This document shows, piece after piece, positions 17,460 through 24,059 of a DNA stretch of 30,527 nt. Source of the DNA: CBDCNH01 sp965219015 (GTDB lineage Bacteria; Pseudomonadota; Alphaproteobacteria; Rhodobacterales; Rhodobacteraceae); assembly GCA_965219015.1 (NCBI GenBank), contig CBDCNH010000012.1, positions 1 through 30,527 of the forward strand, read 5' to 3'. Positions within the stretch are counted from its first letter, which is position 1. Every line of letters starts with the position of its first letter. The position numbers and the translations under genes are program-made. Below the pieces are notes generated by a model. The model was not told the origin of the DNA, searched no databases, and saw only the letters and a list, made by a program, of their open reading frames with translations.

Positions 17460-17476
17460 GGCTTTTCTGCTAGGCT
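17448..17476 (+). promoter_or_regulatory. candidate leaderless promoter of xth
   Basis: TAGGCT at 17471-17476 lies 6 nt before ATG 17483. The matching -35 (CTGGTG, 17448-17453) is poor and lies in the last codons of the response regulator gene. No ribosome site is seen. Confidence 0.3.
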
Positions 17477-17482
17477 GCCCGG

Positions 17483-18268
17483 ATGTTCACGCTCGCCACC
17501 TGGAACATCAATTCGGTGCGGCTGCGCGCGGATCTCGTCGCGCGGCTCCTGACAGAAGAAGCGCCGGACGTGCTCTGCCTGCAGGAATGCAAGGCGCCCG
17601 TCGACCTCATTCCGCGCGAGGCCTTCGCGCCGCTCGGCTACGCGCACCTCGTGGCACGCGGGCAGAAGGGCTATAACGGCGTCGCGATCCTGTCGAAGCT
17701 GCCGCTCGAAGATGCGGGCGACACAGATTTCGCCGGGCTCGGCCATGCCCGGCACGTCGCGGCGCGGCTGCCCAACGGCGTCACGGTCCACAACGTCTAC
17801 GTGCCGGCCGGTGGCGACGTGCCGGACCGCGAGGCCAACCCGAAGTTCGGCCAGAAGCTCGATTTCCTGTCGCACATGCGCGATGCCTTCCGCGCCGCCC
17901 CGCCGCATCGTGCGATCCTCGTCGGCGACCTCAACGTCGCCCCGCGCGAGGACGACGTCTGGAACCATCGCGCGCTTCTCAAGATCGTCAGCCACACGCC
18001 GGTCGAGGTCGAGCACTTCGGCGCGGCGCAGGATGCGGGCGGCTGGGTGGACGTGACCCGTGCCGACCATCCCGCCGGGCCGCTCTATTCGTGGTGGTCC
18101 TATCGCTCGCCGGACTGGTCCGCCGCCGACAAGGGCCGCCGGCTCGACCACGTCTGGGCGAGCGCCGACATCGCCGCCGCCGCGCACGCGAGCCGCATCC
18201 TGCGCCCGGTCCGCGGCTGGGAGCAGCCTTCGGATCATGCGCCCGTCTTCGCCGCCTTCGACCTCTAG
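17483..18268 (+). CDS. xth: exodeoxyribonuclease III (AP endonuclease)
   Basis: 261 aa. It cleaves at abasic sites and removes 3' blocking groups in base-excision repair. Catalytic residues are present: N8 (WNIN), E35 (LQECK), D149 and N151 (GDLNVAP) and H252 (SDHAPV). The length is typical of XthA. It follows the response regulator by 23 nt but may have its own leaderless promoter. The neighbours are not DNA-repair genes. Confidence 0.95.
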   Translation: MFTLATWNINSVRLRADLVARLLTEEAPDVLCLQECKAPVDLIPREAFAPLGYAHLVARGQKGYNGVAILSKLPLEDAGDTDFAGLGHARHVAARLPNGVTVHNVYVPAGGDVPDREANPKFGQKLDFLSHMRDAFRAAPPHRAILVGDLNVAPREDDVWNHRALLKIVSHTPVEVEHFGAAQDAGGWVDVTRADHPAGPLYSWWSYRSPDWSAADKGRRLDHVWASADIAAAAHASRILRPVRGWEQPSDHAPVFAAFDL

Positions 18269-18275
18269 CGCCCCC

Positions 18276-18304
18276 TTGGCGCGAGCGCGCGAGGGGCACA
18301 TATA
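18276..18304 (+). promoter_or_regulatory. candidate promoter of the thioredoxin-domain gene
   Basis: TTGGCG (18276-18281), 17 nt, CATATA (18299-18304). A start near 18311 leaves a leader holding AGGGGG, which supports ATG 18336 rather than ATG 18318. Confidence 0.4.
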
Positions 18305-18335
18305 GGCGGCCAGCAGCATGAGGGGGACGCAAGCG

Positions 18336-19241
18336 ATGCTCGAGTTCGGCAAACCGGCGGCGAAGCCCGCGCCGGCCGCGGTCGGCGACACGACCGAGGC
18401 CACATTCATGGCCGACGTGATCGACGGCAGCGCCGACGTGCCGGTCATCGTCGACTTCTGGGCGCCGTGGTGCGGGCCGTGCAAGACGCTCGGGCCGATG
18501 CTCGAAACCGCCGTGGCGGCGGCGAAGGGCCGTGTGCGGATGGTCAAGCTCGACATCGACCAGGCGCCCAACATCGCGGCGCAGCTTCGCATCCAGTCGA
18601 TCCCGACGGTCTACGCGTTTTTCAAGGGCAAGCCGGTCGACGGGTTTCAGGGGGCCGTGCCGCAGTCCGAGGTGAACGCCTTCGTGACCCGCGTGGCGGC
18701 GATGGGCGGCGACGGCGGGATCGCCGAGGCGCTCGAGGCCGCCGAAGCCATGCTCACCGAAGGGGCCGCCGTCGACGCCGCCGAGACCTTTGCCGCCATC
18801 CTCGGCGAAGAGCCCGGCAACGCCGCGGCCTACGGCGGCATGGCGCGTTCCTACCTGGCACTGGGCGAGCTCGACCAGGCCGAGGCGCTCCTCGCGGCGG
18901 CCCCGCCCGCCATCGCCGCCGCCGCGCCGGTCGAGGCCGCCCGCGCGCAGTTGGGCCTCGCCCGTCAGGCAATGGACGCCGGCCCCGTGGACGCACTTCG
19001 CGCGGCCGTGGACGCGCATCCCGAGGACCACCGGGCACGCTTCGATCTTGCGCTGGCGCTCCACGCGAGCGGCGATGTCGCGGGGGCCGTGGACATGCTG
19101 CTAGACCTCTTCCGCCGCGACCGGACCTGGGATGACGACGCGGCGCGCAAGCAGCTGATGACCATCTTCGAGGCGCTGAAGCCGCAAGACCCGATCGCGC
19201 TCAAGGGCCGCCGCCGGCTCAGTTCGATGATCTTTGCCTGA
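18336..19241 (+). CDS. thioredoxin-domain co-chaperone, CnoX/YbbN family
   Basis: 301 aa. The N-terminal thioredoxin domain (about 20-120) has the redox motif WCGPC (C46, C49), and KLDIDQAPNIAAQLRIQSIPT carries the cis-proline. The C-terminal half is a TPR-like helical array (GGMARSYLALGELDQAEALL and similar units). This architecture is that of CnoX, which protects proteins from over-oxidation and hands them to chaperones; the CGPC here predicts real disulfide activity, unlike the E. coli version. Cytosolic, no signal. Start ATG 18336 is chosen by AGGGGG upstream; ATG 18318 would add six residues. Confidence 0.9.
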   Translation: MLEFGKPAAKPAPAAVGDTTEATFMADVIDGSADVPVIVDFWAPWCGPCKTLGPMLETAVAAAKGRVRMVKLDIDQAPNIAAQLRIQSIPTVYAFFKGKPVDGFQGAVPQSEVNAFVTRVAAMGGDGGIAEALEAAEAMLTEGAAVDAAETFAAILGEEPGNAAAYGGMARSYLALGELDQAEALLAAAPPAIAAAAPVEAARAQLGLARQAMDAGPVDALRAAVDAHPEDHRARFDLALALHASGDVAGAVDMLLDLFRRDRTWDDDAARKQLMTIFEALKPQDPIALKGRRRLSSMIFA

Positions 19242-19247
19242 CCGCAT

Positions 19248-19275
19248 TTGCCGGCCGCGCACAGTGAGCTAGGTT
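19248..19275 (+). promoter_or_regulatory. candidate leaderless promoter of the LON-domain gene
   Basis: TTGCCG (19248-19253), a 16-nt spacer and TAGGTT (19270-19275), then 6 nt to ATG 19282. No Shine-Dalgarno sequence. Confidence 0.5.
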
Positions 19276-19281
19276 CGACGC

Positions 19282-19926
19282 ATGGGGAAATTCGTAGACC
19301 TGCCCGACACGATACCGGTGTTTCCGCTGCCCGGCGCGCTCCTGCTGCCGCGCGCGCGATTGCCGCTCCACCTCTTCGAGCCGCGCTATCTCGCGATGCT
19401 CGACGATACCCTCAAGACGCGGGAACGCCTCATCGGGATGGTCCAGCCCCGCGAGGTTCCGGGCTCGCAGGAGCGGCGCCTGCAGTCCATCGGCTGCGCG
19501 GGCCGGCTCACCGGCTTTTCCGAGACGGAAGACGGTCGCTACATGATTACGCTTTCGGGCATCAGCCGGTTCCGCATGCACCGCGAAGTGACCGGATTCT
19601 CGCCCTACTTGCGCGCCGACGTCTCCTGGTCCGGCTTCGACCGTGACCGGGGCCCGGTCGAGACCGACGCGGGCTTCGACCGCGAGAGCTTCATGGTTCT
19701 CCTTGGAAAGTACTTCGCGGCGCAGCATCTCTCGACCGACTGGTCGAGCCTGAAGGAAGCGGAGGACGAGCTCCTCATCAACTCGCTCTCGATGCTTTGC
19801 CCGTTCGATCCCGAGGACAAGCAGGCGCTTCTCGAGGCGCCGTCGCTCGACAACCGGCGCGAAACGCTCGTGACCCTTCTCGAATTTGCGCTCCGCGGCG
19901 GCAACGGCGAGGAGATCATGCAGTGA
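19282..19926 (+). CDS. LON substrate-binding domain protein
   Basis: 214 aa. Only the N-terminal LON domain is present: IPVFPLPGALLLPRARLPLHLFEPRY is the hallmark, followed by GMVQP, GCAGRLTGF and the ISRFRM strand. There is no AAA ATPase and no Ser-Lys protease dyad, so it is not a Lon protease. Such stand-alone LON proteins may select substrates or act as adaptors, but their role is unknown. The stop overlaps the GTG of the Trm112-like gene (GTGA, 19923-19926). It follows the CnoX-like gene by 40 nt. Confidence 0.92.
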   Translation: MGKFVDLPDTIPVFPLPGALLLPRARLPLHLFEPRYLAMLDDTLKTRERLIGMVQPREVPGSQERRLQSIGCAGRLTGFSETEDGRYMITLSGISRFRMHREVTGFSPYLRADVSWSGFDRDRGPVETDAGFDRESFMVLLGKYFAAQHLSTDWSSLKEAEDELLINSLSMLCPFDPEDKQALLEAPSLDNRRETLVTLLEFALRGGNGEEIMQ

Positions 19927-20105
19927 CGGGGGCCACGTTCGACCGCCGGATGCTTGAGGCGCTGATCTGTCCGGTGACGCACCGCACGTTGACCTGGGAC
20001 GCCGCCCGCGCCGAGCTCGTGTCGGAGGGCGCGCACCTGGCCTTCCCGGTCCGCGACGGCATCCCGGTGATGCTGGTCGACGAGGCCCGCGCGCTCATCG
20101 ACTAG
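19923..20105 (+). CDS. Trm112-like (UPF0434) small protein
   Basis: 60 aa from GTG 19923. MLEALICPVTHRTLTWD and the C-terminal LAFPVRDGIPVMLVDEAR are the family's two conserved segments. In eukaryotes Trm112 activates methyltransferases; the bacterial role is unknown. Only one cysteine remains (CPVTH) where zinc-binding members have two or more, so metal binding is doubtful. The start is coupled to the LON-domain gene. The stop is inside the first copy of the 14-bp repeat. Confidence 0.88.
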   Translation: MTGATFDRRMLEALICPVTHRTLTWDAARAELVSEGAHLAFPVRDGIPVMLVDEARALID

Positions 20106-20182
20106 GCCCGTTCGACCAGACCCGTTCGACTAGACCCGTTCGACTAGACCCGTTCGACTAGGCCCGTTCGACTAAGCCCGTT
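20099..20182. repeat. six tandem copies of a 14-bp unit between convergent Trm112-like and ubiH stops
   Basis: The unit CGACTAGRCCCGTT is repeated head to tail at 20099, 20113, 20127, 20141, 20155 and 20169. Copies 3 and 4 are identical; copy 2 has CCAG and copy 6 CTAA in place of CTAG. Copy 1 holds the stop of the Trm112-like gene and copy 6 that of ubiH. Reducing the array to one copy makes both genes end in a shared CTAG. No hairpin is formed. Confidence 0.97.
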
Positions 20183-21380
20183 CGCCCCGCATCAATCGCG
20201 GCAGGTCTCCCGCCAGTCCCGCCGCCTCGCGCATCAGCCGGCGCCGGAGCGGCGGCAGCGCTCCCGCCAGCCCGAGGCCGAGGTCGCGTCCGAGGCGCAA
20301 TAGCGGATTGTCGTTGGAGAATGCCCGGTTGAAAAGGTCGGTCGCCGCCACCAGGGCGCCGGCGTCGAACCGCCGCCAGCGCACGTAGCGCGCGAGCACC
20401 TCCGCTGTCCCGAAATCCTCGCCGCGCCGCCGCGCGTCGGCCAGCACCTCGGCGAGCGTCGCCACGTCGCGGAGCCCGAGGTTCAGGCCCTGTCCCGCGA
20501 TGGGATGCACGCCATGCGCCGCATCACCGACAAGCGCCGTCCGGGGTCCGGTAAGGCGTTCGGCGACGCTCAGCGTCAACGGATATCCGCTCCGCGTGCC
20601 GACGAGGGAGATCGCGCCGAGCCAGTGGCCGAAGCGCGGCCGCAGCAGCGCCAGAAATGCGTCGTCGGGGAGCGCGGCGATGACATCCGCTCGCGCCGTG
20701 CTCTCGACCCAGACGATCGAGCACCGGTTGCCGGTCAGGGGCAGGATCGCGAGCGGCCCGCCCGGCATGAAGAACTGCTGAGCGATCCCGCCGTGCGGCT
20801 CGGCATGCTCGACCGCCGCGACGAGCGCAGTCTGGTGGTAATCCGTCACCCGGCGCGCGATCCCCGCACGTCGCGCGGTGCCGCCCCGCCGCCCGTCCGC
20901 ACCGATGACGATCCGCGCCGCGAGCCTATTCCCGTCCGCCAGCGTGACGGCCGCGTCGTCCTGCGCCATCACCGCGCCCACATGGTGCGCGATCCCCGGC
21001 GTCGCTCCGACGCGCTCCGTGAGCGCGCGCCGCAGGTGCCGGTCCTCGACCATGTAGCCGAGCGGGCCCTCCTCCAGTTCGGCATGGTCCATCGCAAGAT
21101 GCCATCGCGAGGGCCCGCGCCCGGCATGTCCATCGCTCGCCTTCACCGTCAGGATCGGGCCCGCGTCGTCCGCCAGCGCATCCCACAGCCCGAGCGCGCC
21201 GAGCATCCGTCGCGAGCCCTGCGCGATGGCGTAGGCGCGCCCGTCGAAGGGGCCGAGCGCGTCGGAGAGCGACGCCCGGTCGACCAGGGCCACGGACATC
21301 CCGGCCTGCGCCAGCGCCAGCGCCATCGTGGAGCCGGTGAGGCCGCCTCCCACCACCACGGCATCGGCATCGCGTGTCAT
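20172..21380 (-). CDS. UbiH/UbiF-family FAD-dependent ubiquinone-biosynthesis hydroxylase
   Basis: 402 aa. A class A flavoprotein monooxygenase that hydroxylates the ubiquinone ring. FAD-binding motifs: VVVGGGLTGS at the N-terminus, the GADGRRG (DG) motif in the middle and GDAAHGVHPIAGQGLNLGLRD near residue 280-300. Which ring position it modifies (UbiH, UbiF, UbiI or UbiL type) cannot be read from sequence alone. Start ATG 21380 is chosen because it gives MTRDADAVVVGGG and fits the promoter; a longer frame from 21410 is less likely. The last four codons are encoded in or beside the tandem repeat. Confidence 0.92.
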   Translation of the reverse strand: MTRDADAVVVGGGLTGSTMALALAQAGMSVALVDRASLSDALGPFDGRAYAIAQGSRRMLGALGLWDALADDAGPILTVKASDGHAGRGPSRWHLAMDHAELEEGPLGYMVEDRHLRRALTERVGATPGIAHHVGAVMAQDDAAVTLADGNRLAARIVIGADGRRGGTARRAGIARRVTDYHQTALVAAVEHAEPHGGIAQQFFMPGGPLAILPLTGNRCSIVWVESTARADVIAALPDDAFLALLRPRFGHWLGAISLVGTRSGYPLTLSVAERLTGPRTALVGDAAHGVHPIAGQGLNLGLRDVATLAEVLADARRRGEDFGTAEVLARYVRWRRFDAGALVAATDLFNRAFSNDNPLLRLGRDLGLGLAGALPPLRRRLMREAAGLAGDLPRLMRGERA

Positions 21381-21388
21381 GACGTGGG

Positions 21389-21416
21389 GATATGGCGAGC
21401 GGCCCGGCATTGTCCA
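21389..21416 (-). promoter_or_regulatory. candidate ubiH promoter
   Basis: On the minus strand TGGACA (21416-21411), 16 nt, CATATC (21394-21389), 8 nt before ATG 21380. The -35 occupies almost the same bases as that of the divergent amidase promoter. Confidence 0.45.
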
Positions 21417-21438
21417 TGCGCGCCGACGCCGCTAGCGT
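21410..21438 (+). promoter_or_regulatory. candidate leaderless amidase promoter
   Basis: TTGTCC (21410-21415), 17 nt, TAGCGT (21433-21438), 7 nt before ATG 21446. It shares its -35 with the ubiH promoter on the other strand. Confidence 0.5.
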
Positions 21439-21445
21439 CAGCGGC

Positions 21446-22768
21446 ATGGATTGGCGCACCACTTCCGCGGCGGACCTCGGCCGCGGCATCGAAGCGGGGC
21501 GGATCGACCCGCGCGACCTCGCGGAAGCGTTCCTCGAAGCGATCGCGGCGCATCCGCTCGGCCCGCGCATCTACGCCCGCTCGACGCCGGAGCGCGCCCG
21601 CGCAGAGGCTGCGGCCGCCGCCGCACGCAAAGGCTTCCGGCGCAGCCCGCTCGACGGGGTGCCGCTGTCCTGGAAGGATCTCTTCGACACTGCCGGCATC
21701 GCGACCGAGGCGGGCTCGGCGCTGCTGGCGGGCCGGGTGCCCACGCGCGATGCCGAAGCGCTGGCGCGGGCCTCCGCCGCGGGCACCGTGTGCCTCGGCA
21801 AGACGCACATGTCCGAGCTCGCCTTCTCCGGGCTCGGGCTCAACCCCGTCACGGCGACGCCGCCGTGCGTCAACGATCCGGCCGCCGTCGCGGGAGGCAG
21901 CTCGTCCGGCGCCGCGGCCTCCGTCGCGTTCGGCCTAGCGCCGGCCGCCGTCGGTTCCGACACCGGCGGCTCGGTGCGGCTCCCCGCCGCCTGGAACGAC
22001 CTCGTGGGCTTCAAGCCGGGCCACGGGACGCTGCCCGTCGCGGGCGTGGTGCCGCTCTGTCCGTCGTTCGACACCGTCGGGCCGCTCTGCCGCACCGTCG
22101 AGGACGCCGCCCTCCTCTGGGGCGTGCTGCGCGCCGCGCGCGCGCCCGACCTCCGCGGCGCGCACCTCTCCGGAACGCGGCTTCTCGTCCTTAAGACCGT
22201 GGCGCTCGACGATCTCGAGCCCGCGGTCGGGACCGGCTTCGAGGCCGCGGTCGCGCGGCTTGCCCGCGCCGGAGCCCGCATCCGGCACGCGGCGATCCCG
22301 GAGGTGGCGGACGCGCTGGCGCTGGCGGGCAGGGTCTACGCGCCCGAAGCCTACGGTCTCTGGCGCGACGCCATCGAGTCCGCGCCGGGCAAGATGTACG
22401 ACCGCGTGCGCGAGCGGTTTCGTGGCGGGCGCGATGTCGCCGCCGCCGATGCGGTCGCCGCCTGGGAGACGCTCGACCGTCTGCGCGCCCTGTTCCGCGA
22501 CGCGACGGCCGGGTTCGACGCCGTGCTGATGCCGACGGCGCAGATCGTGCCGCCCGATGCCACCCGTCTCGCGGCAGATGCGGACTTCTACACCGAGCGC
22601 AACCTCGCGGCGCTCCGCAACACGCGGATCGGCAACCTGATGGGGCTCGCGGCGCTCACGGTGCCGACGGGCACACCGTCCGTCGGGATCAGCCTCTGCA
22701 CGCCGTCCGGCTCGGAGGCGCGGCTGCTGCGGCTTGGCCGTGCGGCCGAAGCGGCGCTCGGGGCCTAA
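21446..22768 (+). CDS. amidase-signature family hydrolase
   Basis: 440 aa. An amidase with the Ser-cisSer-Lys triad: K77 (LSWKDLFD), the Ser cluster 152-154 (AGGSSSG) and nucleophile S176 (SDTGGSVRLPA). It resembles GatA in fold, but no gatB or gatC is nearby, so it is more likely a stand-alone amide or hydantoin-type hydrolase of unknown substrate. Start ATG 21446 fits the promoter and gives MDWRTTSAADL; the open frame runs a little further upstream. It lies about 100 nt before the aminotransferase. Confidence 0.92.
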   Translation: MDWRTTSAADLGRGIEAGRIDPRDLAEAFLEAIAAHPLGPRIYARSTPERARAEAAAAAARKGFRRSPLDGVPLSWKDLFDTAGIATEAGSALLAGRVPTRDAEALARASAAGTVCLGKTHMSELAFSGLGLNPVTATPPCVNDPAAVAGGSSSGAAASVAFGLAPAAVGSDTGGSVRLPAAWNDLVGFKPGHGTLPVAGVVPLCPSFDTVGPLCRTVEDAALLWGVLRAARAPDLRGAHLSGTRLLVLKTVALDDLEPAVGTGFEAAVARLARAGARIRHAAIPEVADALALAGRVYAPEAYGLWRDAIESAPGKMYDRVRERFRGGRDVAAADAVAAWETLDRLRALFRDATAGFDAVLMPTAQIVPPDATRLAADADFYTERNLAALRNTRIGNLMGLAALTVPTGTPSVGISLCTPSGSEARLLRLGRAAEAALGA

Positions 22769-22801
22769 AGGCCACACGCCGCGGCCGCGTCCCCATGCGG
22801 C

Positions 22802-22830
22802 TGGACCCGCGCCGCCGGCGCCGGTATCGT
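22802..22830 (+). promoter_or_regulatory. candidate promoter of the aminotransferase-ftsK unit
   Basis: TGGACC (22802-22807), 17 nt, TATCGT (22825-22830). A start near 22837 gives a 35-nt leader that contains a very short ORF. Confidence 0.35.
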
Positions 22831-22848
22831 CCCGCCAACCGGGGCGCC

Positions 22849-22875
22849 ATGACCCTGGACGCGAGGCGAGCATGA
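22849..22875 (+). other. eight-codon upstream ORF coupled to the aminotransferase start
   Basis: ATG at 22849 opens a frame coding MTLDARRA and stops with TGA at 22873-22875, overlapping ATG 22872 as ATGA. GGGGCG lies just before it. It could couple translation or be chance in GC-rich leader. Confidence 0.3.
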
Positions 22876-24053
22876 CAGTCAGCGAGCGGTTCTCGGACCT
22901 TCCGGACTATGCGTTCCAGCGGCTGCGCGCGCTGCTGGCGCCGCATGCGCCGGGCGGCGCTCCGATCCAGATGTCGGTGGGCGAGCCGCGGCACCCGTTC
23001 CCGGATTTCGTGGGGCCGATCCTCGCCGAGCATCTCGGCGGCTTCAACGGCTATCCGCCCAACGAGGGCTCGCGCGGCCTCCTCGCCGCCTGCGCCGGCT
23101 GGCTCGGGCGGCGCTACGGCGTCGCGGTCGATCCCGCCACACAGGTGATGGTCCTCAACGGCAGCCGCGAGGGGCTCTTCAACGCCTGCCTCGCGCTCTG
23201 CCCCGCCTCGAAGAACGGCACGCAGGCGGCGGTCCTGATGCCGAACCCGTTCTACCAGGTCTATGCCGCCGCGGCGCTCGCCGCCGGCGCCGAGCCGCGC
23301 TACGTTCCCGCGACCGAGGCGACGAGCTTCCTGCCGGACTACGCGGGCCTGCCGGGTGACCTCCTCGACCGCACGGCCGCCGTCTACGTCTGCTCGCCCG
23401 CAAACCCGCAGGGCGCGGTCGCGGACGGCGCGTGGTGGCGCGACCTGCTGGCGCTTGCCGAGCGGCACGACTTCCAGATCTTCTCCGACGAGTGCTATTC
23501 GGAGATCTGGTACGACACGCCGCCGCCCGGCGTGCTCGCGGCGGCCGCCGCCGTCGGTGCCGATCCCGAACGGGCGTTCGTGTTCCAGTCCCTCTCGAAA
23601 CGCTCGAACCTCGCTGGCCTGCGCTCGGGCTTCGTGGCGGGCGGGCCGGAGGGCATCGCCGCGATGAAGGTGCTGCGCTCCTATGCCGGCGCGCCGGTGC
23701 CAATGCCGTTGCAAGCGGTCTCGGAGGCCGCCTGGAACGACGAGGCGCATGTCGAGGCGAACCGCGCGGCCTATGCGGCGAAGCGCACCCTCGCGGGCGA
23801 CGTCCTCGGCGGCGTGCAGGGCTACCGGGCGCCGGAGGCGGGGTTCTTCCTCTGGCTGCCGGTCGATGACGGCGAGGCGGCGACGCTGCGGCTCTGGCGC
23901 GAGACCGGGGTGCGCGTGCTGCCCGGCGCCTACCTCTCGCGCGAGGTCGGGGGCGTGGTGCCCGGTCAGGGCTACGTCCGCGCCGCCATTGTCGGCCCCG
24001 AGCCCGAGCTCGAGGCTGGCCTCGGCGCGCTTCGCGCCTGCCTCTACGGCTGA
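22872..24053 (+). CDS. class I/II PLP-dependent aminotransferase, DapC-like
   Basis: 393 aa. A fold-type I aminotransferase. It has the N-terminal IQMSVGEPRHPFP, the FNGYPPNEGSRGL substrate loop, the CSPANPQGA motif, SDECYSEIW and the PLP lysine K243 in QSLSKRSNLAGLRSGF. These features fit the succinyl-diaminopimelate aminotransferase (DapC) type of lysine/peptidoglycan synthesis, consistent with its position before ftsK, but other substrates are possible. ATG 22872 has GAGGCGAG before it and overlaps a tiny upstream ORF. Only 6 nt separate it from ftsK, so they are co-transcribed. Confidence 0.88.
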   Translation: MTVSERFSDLPDYAFQRLRALLAPHAPGGAPIQMSVGEPRHPFPDFVGPILAEHLGGFNGYPPNEGSRGLLAACAGWLGRRYGVAVDPATQVMVLNGSREGLFNACLALCPASKNGTQAAVLMPNPFYQVYAAAALAAGAEPRYVPATEATSFLPDYAGLPGDLLDRTAAVYVCSPANPQGAVADGAWWRDLLALAERHDFQIFSDECYSEIWYDTPPPGVLAAAAAVGADPERAFVFQSLSKRSNLAGLRSGFVAGGPEGIAAMKVLRSYAGAPVPMPLQAVSEAAWNDEAHVEANRAAYAAKRTLAGDVLGGVQGYRAPEAGFFLWLPVDDGEAATLRLWRETGVRVLPGAYLSREVGGVVPGQGYVRAAIVGPEPELEAGLGALRACLYG

Positions 24054-24059
24054 CCGCGC

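Noticed and set aside
20099..20182. Tandem repeat as a CRISPR array or iteron
   Set aside because: The units are contiguous with no spacers, only 14 bp long, and sit between two stop codons with no replication or cas genes nearby.
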